DNA from: Candidatus Anoxychlamydiales bacterium
GTDB taxonomy: Bacteria; Chlamydiota; Chlamydiia; Chlamydiales; SM23-39
NCBI GenBank assembly: GCA_011064905.1
Contig: JAAKFW010000026.1
Coordinates: 1-11,905 of the forward strand
Direction: 5' to 3'
Length of the DNA: 11,905 nt
The first letter of the stretch is position 1, and each line of letters starts with the position of its first letter. This document shows, in pieces, positions 7,201-11,905 of the stretch. Both the position numbers and the translations under genes were made by a program. A model generated the notes under the pieces. That model was not told the origin of the DNA and searched no databases. It saw only the letters and a list, made by a program, of their open reading frames with translations.

Positions 7201-9890
7201 TATTTACAGGTCCATCAGGCTCTGGTAAAACATCGCTTGCTTTTGACACAATTTATCAAGAAGGCAGGCTTAGATACATGGAATCTTTAGATACTTTTTC
7301 TCGATTTTTTTTAAAAAACGCTAAAAGAGCAAATGTTGAAAAAGTTCAAAACATTTTCCCTCCTATTGCAATCGAGCAAAAATCCCATTCATTAAATCCC
7401 AGATCAACAATTGGAACGATAACTGAAATATATGATCGCTTAAGAGTATTATATTCACATCTAGGAGTAGCTTTTTCTCCTGATACAAATGAAAAATTAA
7501 AAACAATAAGCCCTAAATATGTTGCTGACAAAGTTTTATCTTTTAAAGAAAATGAAAAAATTCAAATTTTAGCACCGATTTTTCTCAAATCAAACCAAAG
7601 TTTTGAAGATCTTGTAGAAGATTTTTCAAAACAAGGTTTTTTAAGAATTCGATTAAATAAAAAATATTTCTCATTTGATGAAAAAATCCCATTTATTCCC
7701 TCTTTAAAAAACGAGATTTTACTAGTTATAGATCGACTAAAAATCTCAAAAAAAATTCATTCAAGACTTTTAGAAGCTATAGATATAGCATCTAAAATTT
7801 CTGATAACAAAATTATAATAGCTTTTGAAAAAGATGATCTTTTTTTTAACCTAGCTTTCTCTGATGAAAAAACAGGAAAATCTTATACTAAAATTACACC
7901 TAAAAGTTTTTTATTCAACTCTCAAGATGGAATGTGTTTAGACTGCCAAGGGCTTGGATACTTATACGGCATGGATATTTTATCAGAAAAAAAATTATCA
8001 AACGCGAGTATATTAGCTCTTGGATACATTTTTTTTGAAGATAGCGAGATTGATTTTTTAATCTCTTGTTTTGATTATTTAAATATCGATGTAGAGACTC
8101 CAATGAAAAATCTTCCAAATAGAGATCTAAACATTTTTTTAAATGGTTCAAAAACCAAATTTAAACAAAAAAATGTCTCATTTATCTGGAAGGGCTTGAA
8201 TACTACCCTAGCAGAAATGGCAAAACACAGTTCTAAAAACCTAAAAGAGGCTTTAGTTCCTCTAATGGAAAAAACGACGTGTCCATCATGCTCAGGTAAA
8301 AGACTAAATCCACTATCTAGAAATGTAAGAATAAAAAAATTATCGATAACAGATTTTTGTGCACTATCAATTGAAAAAGCAAACACTTTTATATCCACAA
8401 TAAAATTAACAGATCCTCAGAAAAAAATCTTACAAGACACCTTAGATACAATAGAGCAAAACTTAAAATTTTTAATAGAAATTGGTCTTGGCTATCTATC
8501 TTTGGATAGATCAGCGCCGTCTCTTAGCGGCGGAGAATTTCAAAGAATTAGACTAGCGACTCAGTTAGGTTCTTATCTAACGTCATGCATTTACATATTA
8601 GATGAGCCAACTATAGGGCTACATCCTCACAATAGTTATTTACTTATAAATGCACTTAAAAAGCTAAAAAATTTAGGGAACACTCTAATTTTAGTAGAGC
8701 ACGATGAGATGCTAATAAAAGAGGCAGATTACATTTTTGATTTTGGTCCAAAAGCTGGTATACATGGAGGCGAAATTATTGCGAAGGGAACATATGAAGA
8801 AATCAAAAAAGACCCAAAATCTCTAACCGGTCTATATCTATCTCACAAAAAGAAAATACCTATGCCGGCTAAAAGAAGAGATATTTCTGAAAAAAAACTT
8901 AAAATAAAAAAAGCTAACCTTCACAACCTAAAAAATATCGATGTATCTTTTCCTCTAAACGCTTTCACTGTAGTTACAGGAGTCTCCGGCTCCGGAAAAT
9001 CAACTCTAATAAATAAGATCTTAAAAAAAGCTGCCTTTTTAGGAATTCATCAAAGAAAAGCTGAAATAACACTTCCATACGCTAAAGTAAGCGGGCTTGA
9101 TAATTTTAATAAAGTGATTTCATTAGATCAATCCCCTATTCATCAATCTTCTAGATCTGATGTTTCAACGTATAGTGATATCCAACCAATTGTAAGATCC
9201 ATTTACTCAAATCTAATGCTTGCTAAAACAAAAGGATTAAAACCTCGCCATTTTAGCTACAACCATATCTCTGGCATGTGCAGAACATGTTGGGGGCTTG
9301 GTTATAAAAAAATTCAACTTCAATTCTTGCCACCTGTGACTACTCTTTGTGAGTCCTGCAAAGGTTATAAATTAAATCCCATCTCTTTAGAAGTTAAATA
9401 TAAAAACAAGAACATAGGACATTTACTAGATTTAACAATTTTAGAAGCATTTGATTTTTTTGAAGCTTTTGCAAAGCTCACAAAAAAATTAGATTATTTA
9501 ATAGAGGTAGGCCTTGGTTACTTAAAACTAGGTCAAGGACTAACTACCCTCTCTGGAGGAGAAGTCCAAAGACTCAAGCTCGCAAAAGAGCTATCTAAAA
9601 AAAGATCGAATAAAACACTCTATCTACTAGACGAACCAACTATTGGGCTTCATTTTGTAGATATTGAAAAACTTTTAAAAATCTTTCACTCGCTCGTTGA
9701 CAAGAAAAACACTCTCATTATTATTGAGCATAATTTAGACATAATAAAAAATGCTGATTACATAATAGACATCGGAAAAGATGCCGGTGAAAAAGGAGGA
9801 AAAGTTATAGCTGAAGGTTCAATAGATGAACTCATCAAAAACAGAACCTCATACACAGCTAAATATCTAAAACCTTACTCATCAAAATAA
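4254..9890 (+). CDS. uvrA: Tandem-fused UvrA, excinuclease ABC subunit A (1,878 aa)
   Basis: UvrA is the damage sensor of nucleotide excision repair; it loads UvrB on lesions. Ordinary UvrA has about 940 residues and two ABC cassettes; this chain holds two complete copies. First copy: Walker A 33-41, zinc cysteines 277/280 and 407/410, signature LSGGESQ 488-494, Walker B D514-E515; then Walker A 639-647, zinc finger 738/741/761/764, LSGGEAQ 828-834, D855-E856. A lysine-rich linker covers about 930-960. Second copy: Walker A 986-994, cysteines 1228/1231 and 1343/1346, LSGGEFQ from 1424, D1450-E1451; Walker A 1576-1584, cysteines 1676/1679/1699/1702, LSGGEVQ from 1766, D1793-E1794. All nucleotide and zinc sites look intact. 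The conserved DQSPIG-x-T-x-RSN loop is kept at 687 but altered to DQSPIHQSSRSD at 1625. The start is TTG: no in-frame ATG lies upstream and this start gives the expected N terminus. Confidence 0.96.
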   Translation: MNNRQIVLKKVKVHNLKSVDLILDPFELIVFTGVSGSGKSSLAFDTIFQEGQRRYIETLPASAKRYIEEKQRVDAEVILGLSPTIAIEQKTVHKTPRSSVGTITGIYDFLRVLYAKVATPHCPISKEVVKPRSKENILKAIENIYLDKKIIILSPYIKNKKSSLKDEIKEIQKKGFTKVRIDKKILDVSETKALDAKKEHFLDIVIDRIKLTKETLSRLKESLFLALEMSKGSLIILDAIKDEEKLFSEVAYSKKSNISYSALSPTDFSFNHPSSMCEKCQGLATVYEYDIDKIVDQNLSISEDCCLIAGHYNTVRFKNIYDNLAKTYKFSIKTPWKNLSDKAKNIFLYGIDKKWTKMRFYHPKKKIRWTEYVSWKGVIFEAHKKLNIATSDVHRKRQQTLMTKTICPSCMGSRIKPYPSASTLNGKKIHELTAFTILEVFEFFKSLKLPKEENEIAKDLIFEITKKLNFLINVGLHYLTIDRIAPTLSGGESQRVRLAAQLGANLSGATYILDEPSIGLHPFDHNKLIDTLITLKNQKNTVIVVEHDKDTMEAADTIVDIGPFAGKKGGRIIAKGKIEDIIKAKNSITGKYLSYEREFPTFKKRKISEKKITLEKCSLHNLKNVDLKIPLNTFICITGVSGSGKSSLISDTLYPALSNKVNKTNLDSGKFKKLLGVDNIDKVIFVDQSPIGKTIRSNAATYTKLFDDIRDFFSSLKLSQIKGFSSSEFSFNTQDGTCPYCRGLGKIKVDMDFMEATFSTCIQCKGKRFSTEVLAITYKNKNIFDVLNMDIEEAFDFFDKIPQIRRKLEFLNKVGLGYLPLGQSATTLSGGEAQRIKLAKELIRPSKGQTLYILDEPTTGLHFYDIEKLLNILHELVDKNNTVIVIEHNMDFVKTADWLIDLGPKGGFEGGEIIFEGSVDKIIKTQNKTGLALKKALKKTKLKSKPRILEKEKNYPKNLIIKNAKENNLKNVSATIEHGKMTVFTGPSGSGKTSLAFDTIYQEGRLRYMESLDTFSRFFLKNAKRANVEKVQNIFPPIAIEQKSHSLNPRSTIGTITEIYDRLRVLYSHLGVAFSPDTNEKLKTISPKYVADKVLSFKENEKIQILAPIFLKSNQSFEDLVEDFSKQGFLRIRLNKKYFSFDEKIPFIPSLKNEILLVIDRLKISKKIHSRLLEAIDIASKISDNKIIIAFEKDDLFFNLAFSDEKTGKSYTKITPKSFLFNSQDGMCLDCQGLGYLYGMDILSEKKLSNASILALGYIFFEDSEIDFLISCFDYLNIDVETPMKNLPNRDLNIFLNGSKTKFKQKNVSFIWKGLNTTLAEMAKHSSKNLKEALVPLMEKTTCPSCSGKRLNPLSRNVRIKKLSITDFCALSIEKANTFISTIKLTDPQKKILQDTLDTIEQNLKFLIEIGLGYLSLDRSAPSLSGGEFQRIRLATQLGSYLTSCIYILDEPTIGLHPHNSYLLINALKKLKNLGNTLILVEHDEMLIKEADYIFDFGPKAGIHGGEIIAKGTYEEIKKDPKSLTGLYLSHKKKIPMPAKRRDISEKKLKIKKANLHNLKNIDVSFPLNAFTVVTGVSGSGKSTLINKILKKAAFLGIHQRKAEITLPYAKVSGLDNFNKVISLDQSPIHQSSRSDVSTYSDIQPIVRSIYSNLMLAKTKGLKPRHFSYNHISGMCRTCWGLGYKKIQLQFLPPVTTLCESCKGYKLNPISLEVKYKNKNIGHLLDLTILEAFDFFEAFAKLTKKLDYLIEVGLGYLKLGQGLTTLSGGEVQRLKLAKELSKKRSNKTLYLLDEPTIGLHFVDIEKLLKIFHSLVDKKNTLIIIEHNLDIIKNADYIIDIGKDAGEKGGKVIAEGSIDELIKNRTSYTAKYLKPYSSK

Positions 9891-10038
9891 CTATTATTTT
9901 TAATTTAATGATCCTTTTTACTATTAAATGATCAAAAAAACAGGCTCGAAATAATAAAATTAGTTAATTATTCTTTGATTTTAATATTTTTTTTTCTATA
10001 GACTACAGTTAGAGAAGTAATAATTAGGAGATTTATTT
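9891..10038. other. Spacer between uvrA and the 129-aa gene
   Basis: This 148-bp AT-rich spacer has no convincing terminator after uvrA. It contains two AATGATC heptamers (9907-9913 and 9927-9933) exactly 20 bp apart, and the promoter described separately. Its only possible hairpins are A/T pairs. Confidence 0.5.
9975..10002 (+). promoter_or_regulatory. Candidate promoter of the 129-aa membrane protein gene
   Basis: TTGATT (9975-9980) and TATAGA (9997-10002) have a 16-base spacer. A strong ribosome site AGGAG (10026-10030) stands eight bases before the ATG at 10039, the clearest translation start in the window. Confidence 0.5.
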
Positions 10039-10428
10039 ATGGCGCAACCTATCATGAGCAAAAGAAAGGCACAAAGCCTTTCTTTTGCACTTTTTTTAAT
10101 TGGTCTTGCTATCATCACATATTTTAAGTATTGGTGGCCGGGTCTAATGCTTACGGTTGGTCTTCCAATAGCTTTAAAACAATACCTAGTTGGCAAAAGG
10201 TTTGATATGATCATATCTTTAATTGTCTTTTTAGGAGCTTTCATAACGGTTCAATTCGACATCAAGTGGGAAGTAGTACTCCCTGTTCTATTTACAATCG
10301 GAGGTCTTTATGTATTTTTTAGAGAGTTTTTTGGACCAAAAGATATAACTGAAGCAGATATTGAAGAAAATCAAAATAAAGAGATTGAAGAAGAAGAAGA
10401 AGAAGAAGAAGAAGAGAAAAAGAATTAA
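10039..10428 (+). CDS. Small membrane protein with poly-glutamate tail, function unknown (129 aa)
   Basis: I do not recognise a named family. After a basic N terminus (MAQPIMSKRKAQ) come hydrophobic stretches at about 14-28 and 31-45, another at about 55-71, and a fourth at about 76-92. This suggests three or four membrane passes, with positive charges between (KQYLVGKR). The C-terminal third is soluble and acidic, ending in ten consecutive glutamates (117-126) then KKN. Nine of the glutamates use GAA, giving a pure trinucleotide repeat. The start is secure because of AGGAG eight bases upstream. A perfect 13-bp inverted repeat with a following T run lies in codons 7-20. The gene is convergent with trpS and overlaps it by four bases: the shared palindrome TTAA provides a TAA stop for each strand. 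An inner-membrane location is inferred; the role is unknown. Confidence 0.82.
   Translation: MAQPIMSKRKAQSLSFALFLIGLAIITYFKYWWPGLMLTVGLPIALKQYLVGKRFDMIISLIVFLGAFITVQFDIKWEVVLPVLFTIGGLYVFFREFFGPKDITEADIEENQNKEIEEEEEEEEEEKKN
10058..10097 (+). terminator. Hairpin plus T run inside the start of the 129-aa gene (possible attenuator)
   Basis: GCAAAAGAAAGGC (10058-10070) and its exact reverse complement (10076-10088) flank a five-base loop ACAAA. Seven T residues (10091-10097) begin two bases after the stem. This has the form of an intrinsic terminator but starts 17 bases after the end of the ATG. It may terminate uvrA read-through, or link transcription of the gene to efficient translation of its first codons. 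Confidence 0.6.
10387..10413 (+). repeat. GAA x9 trinucleotide repeat
   Basis: There are nine uninterrupted GAA codons, followed by GAG, encoding the acidic tail of the 129-aa protein. Copy-number slippage would change tail length without breaking the frame. Confidence 0.9.
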
Positions 10429-11420
10429 TACATATGCATTACTTCTTTTACTTCTTTTAAAGTTTTAGCAGCAACTATCTTAGCCTCATTAGAGCCTTTA
10501 AATATAAGATCCAAAACTTGTTTTGGATCTTTTTCATATTCTTTTCTTTTTTTTCTAATAGGGGTTAATAAATTATCTAAAACTTCCAAGAGTCTTTTTT
10601 TACAAACAACATCGCCAAGCCCACCTTTTGCATAATGATCTTTCATTTTTTGAACATTTTCTTTATCTGCATCAAAAGCATCTAGATATGTAAAAACAGG
10701 ATTGCCGTCCACCTTTCCAGGATCTTCTACTCTTAAATGACTTGGATCTGTATACATAGACATTACCTTTTTCTTTAAAACATCCGGTTCATCTGATAGG
10801 TAGATTACATTTTTAAGAGTTTTACTCATTTTTGCATTTCCATCAATTCCAGGAAGCCTCGAGCACTTAGAAATTAAAGCTTTAGCTTCAACTAAAACAT
10901 CTTTTTTATATATTCTATTGAATTTTCTAACTATTTCATTTGTTTGCTCAATCATAGGAAGCTGATCATCACCAACTGGCACTAAATTAGCTTTAAAAGC
11001 TGTTATATCTGCTGCTTGAGATACTGGATATATCATAAATCCAGCGGGTACACTTTCTTGAAAGTTTTTTTGTTTTATCTCTTGTTTCACTGTAGGATTG
11101 TGTTTTAGTCTATTCCAAGTAACTAGATTTAGATAGAACATAGTAAGCTCAGATATTTGAGGGATTAAAGACTGCAAAAATATGGTTGTTTTTTTAGGAT
11201 CGATACCAACAGCTAAATAATCAAAAGCTACTTCTAAGATACTATCTTTTATAAGATCAGGCTTAGATGCATGATCAGTTAGAGCTTGCATATCTGCTAT
11301 CATCACAAACTGTTTGCATTCATCTTGCATTTTCACTCTATTTACTAAAGATCCAACAAAGTGTCCTAAATGAAGAGGCCCAGTTGGCCTATCCCCTGTT
11401 AGAATTATTTTTTCGTTCAT
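10425..11420 (-). CDS. trpS: Tryptophanyl-tRNA synthetase (331 aa)
   Basis: This class I synthetase activates tryptophan with ATP and charges tRNA(Trp) in the cytosol. The length is normal (E. coli about 334). The N terminus GDRPTGPLHLGH holds the HIGH-type motif (H17-L-G-H20). The KMSKS-type loop is present as K197-M-S-K200 in DGNAKMSKTL. PVSQAADI and VPVGDDQ, which shape the ATP and tryptophan pocket in the family, are also present. The frame extends four codons upstream to a TTG at 11432, but the ATG at 11420 gives the usual family start (MNEKIILTGDRPTG); only a short GGA stands upstream. Its stop lies in a TTAA shared with the convergent membrane protein gene. No clear promoter or terminator is visible. 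Confidence 0.95.
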   Translation of the reverse strand: MNEKIILTGDRPTGPLHLGHFVGSLVNRVKMQDECKQFVMIADMQALTDHASKPDLIKDSILEVAFDYLAVGIDPKKTTIFLQSLIPQISELTMFYLNLVTWNRLKHNPTVKQEIKQKNFQESVPAGFMIYPVSQAADITAFKANLVPVGDDQLPMIEQTNEIVRKFNRIYKKDVLVEAKALISKCSRLPGIDGNAKMSKTLKNVIYLSDEPDVLKKKVMSMYTDPSHLRVEDPGKVDGNPVFTYLDAFDADKENVQKMKDHYAKGGLGDVVCKKRLLEVLDNLLTPIRKKRKEYEKDPKQVLDLIFKGSNEAKIVAAKTLKEVKEVMHMY

Positions 11421-11465
11421 TATTTTTTCCAAGCTTTATTAAATATCCATCATAAGAAAAACTAG

Positions 11466-11479
11466 CTTTTAATTAAAAG
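11466..11479. repeat. 14-bp perfect palindrome upstream of trpS
   Basis: CTTTTAATTAAAAG is a perfect palindrome lying 46 bases upstream of the trpS ATG and 10 bases before the ATG of the small plus-strand ORF at 11490. Its symmetry would suit a dimeric repressor, but an all-A/T core can arise by chance in this composition. Confidence 0.4.
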
Positions 11480-11489
11480 AGCTTCTTTT

Positions 11490-11603
11490 ATGTTTGTTGA
11501 TAAGAGAGTCTGCTGTAAAAGGCGATCTGGACAAAGCCCTAATAGAGCTATGATTCTCAATCACCTCCATAAAGGAAGGGTTTTTTTTGCAATAAAAGGA
11601 TAA
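11490..11603 (+). CDS. Doubtful small ORF (37 aa) or remnant in an alternative frame
   Basis: The ATG at 11490 is preceded at eight bases by AAAAGAG and starts MFVDKRVCCKRR, rich in Arg, Lys and Cys and unlike any family I know. A competing frame is open from 11473 to a TGA at 11551-11553; it ends RESAVKGDLDKALIEL, looks more protein-like, and vaguely recalls an ankyrin helix pair. That frame stops just before the terminator-like hairpin at 11564-11588, which the ATG frame would read through. Which frame was real, if any, is unclear. The opening ATGTTTGT recurs at 11897 after a better ribosome site. I treat the stretch as decayed coding DNA. Confidence 0.25.
   Translation: MFVDKRVCCKRRSGQSPNRAMILNHLHKGRVFFAIKG
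11557..11588 (+). terminator. Hairpin with T8 run, related to the one at 11809-11840
   Basis: CCTCC (11564-11568) pairs with GGAAGG (11574-11579) with one bulged A and an ATAAA loop, and is followed by G and eight T residues. It lies 10 bases after the TGA of the frame ending at 11553. Its leading TCAATCACC and the TAAAGGAAGGG arm recur at 11809. Confidence 0.5.
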
Positions 11604-11608
11604 AAACC

Positions 11609-11826
11609 ATGGGTAAAATTGAAACTGAGGAGAACAAACAAGAAATTGCAAGGGCTGTTTTATCAAAATATAGCCCTATATATCTATTTTCTGCAGATGA
11701 TGACGAGAAAAATCGCTAGAACCAAACCTTATAGCGATTCTTAAAAACGGACAGCTACCAGAAGAAGCAAAAGAAGCTTATCTAGCTATTGTCGAAGATG
11801 TAGAAGAGTCAATCACCCCTCCCTAA
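11609..11826 (+). pseudogene. Small acidic protein gene broken by a one-base deletion (72 aa if restored)
   Basis: A clear ribosome site AAAGGA (11595-11600) stands eight bases before the ATG. The intact frame gives MGKIETEENKQEIARAVLSK and continues to a TAG at 11717-11719, 36 residues in all. From 11704 the frame one base earlier is open to TAA at 11824 and reads EPNLIAILKNGQLPEEAKEA, then a helical acidic end. Adding one A to the A5 run at 11708-11712 joins them into a 72-residue acidic, probably helical protein ending SITPP. I infer loss of one A, a sequencing error, or less likely slippage during expression. No family is recognised. The final codons form the first arm of the hairpin at 11809-11840. 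Confidence 0.5.
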
Positions 11827-11840
11827 AGGAAGGGGCTTGA
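11809..11840 (+). repeat. Imperfect hairpin, second member of a related pair
   Basis: CCCCTCC (11816-11822) pairs with GGAAGGGG (11828-11835) around CTAAA with one bulged A, and outer TCAA/TTGA (11809-11812, 11837-11840) can extend the pairing. The element shares TCAATCACC and TAAAGGAAGGG with 11557-11580, 252 bases away. Both are followed by a CATGGGTAA block (11608 and 11852). It has no T run, so it is not a terminator as it stands. Confidence 0.55.
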
Positions 11841-11852
11841 ACCGTGAGGATC

Positions 11853-11897
11853 ATGGGTAACAGGTTGACCAGAAGACAAACAAAGGAGTTTTTTTAA
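11853..11897 (+). other. 14-codon leader-like ORF overlapping the next start
   Basis: The reading frame MGNRLTRRQTKEFF ends in TAA whose last A begins the ATG at 11897. Its start aligns with the ATGGGTAA of the gene at 11609. A GAGGA lies only two bases upstream, too close for a good ribosome site. It may be a coupled leader peptide or a truncated repeat of the 11609 gene start. Confidence 0.3.
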
Positions 11898-11905
11898 TGT
11901 TTGTA
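11897..11905 (+). CDS. Start of a gene running off the right edge
   Basis: AAGGAG (11883-11888) stands eight bases before an ATG, the expected layout of a strong start. Only three codons (M-F-V) are inside the window. The same three residues begin the ORF at 11490, and the bases before both starts are similar. The product cannot be identified. Confidence 0.45.

Noticed and set aside
9950..9990. Possible uvrA terminator (AATAAT/ATTATT stem before a T run)
   Set aside because: The stem is six A/T pairs with a long loop and mismatches; it is too weak to call.
11473..11553. Ankyrin-repeat gene fragment
   Set aside because: The resemblance of AVKGDLDKALIEL to an ankyrin helix pair rests on a dozen residues and lacks the TPLH signature; mentioned only as an alternative frame.
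11469..11666. 65-aa minus-strand frame upstream of trpS
   Set aside because: No ribosome site or recognisable motif; it runs antisense to the stronger start at 11609 and across the T8 hairpin.
11557..11840. Calling the hairpin pair a definite IS200/IS605 element
   Set aside because: No TnpA or TnpB coding sequence is present and the hairpins are imperfect; kept only as a hypothesis.
1..11905. CRISPR array, tRNA or rRNA genes
   Set aside because: No regularly spaced repeats, cloverleaf with CCA-ready acceptor, or conserved rRNA core was seen on either strand.

Overview
The window looks like chromosome from an AT-rich member of the Chlamydiae or a close relative. The strongest clue is a double-length UvrA of 1,878 residues with four ABC ATPase cassettes on one chain, transcribed divergently from pyruvate kinase. 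A doubled UvrA and the pyk/uvrA neighbourhood are, as I recall, typical of Chlamydiae. The tryptophanyl-tRNA synthetase also has a chlamydia-like N terminus. The low GC, frequent AAA/TTT runs, weak Shine-Dalgarno sites and a TTG start fit a reduced intracellular genome. Genus and species cannot be read from the sequence.

Layout. (1) 1-1625: two tandem minus-strand paralogues of 207 and 211 aa. Each has its own promoter and the same hairpin terminator, and each has a two-lobed hydrophobic segment like that of chlamydial inclusion-membrane (Inc) proteins. The left edge holds what looks like the promoter of a third copy lying off the window. (2) 1643-4242: rsmE (16S rRNA m3U methyltransferase, plus strand) converges on pyk (minus strand), and the two 3' ends overlap by 29 bp. 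(3) 4182-4253: a 72-bp divergent promoter region between pyk and uvrA, with the two -10 boxes overlapping. (4) 4254-9890: the tandem-fused uvrA. (5) 9891-10428: a small membrane protein with a poly-glutamate tail. Its first codons contain a 13-bp perfect hairpin followed by a T run, which reads as an internal attenuator. (6) 10425-11420: trpS on the minus strand, sharing a TTAA stop palindrome with the previous gene. (7) 11421-11905: a degraded, locally more GC-rich strip with small ORFs, two related hairpins, one frameshifted small gene, and the start of a gene that leaves the window.

The housekeeping genes (rRNA modification, glycolysis, nucleotide excision repair, tRNA charging) do not form one pathway; each is a separate short transcription unit. 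The parts most worth following up are the Inc-like tandem array, the hairpin inside the 129-aa gene, the asymmetry between the two UvrA halves, and the decayed repeat strip at the right edge.
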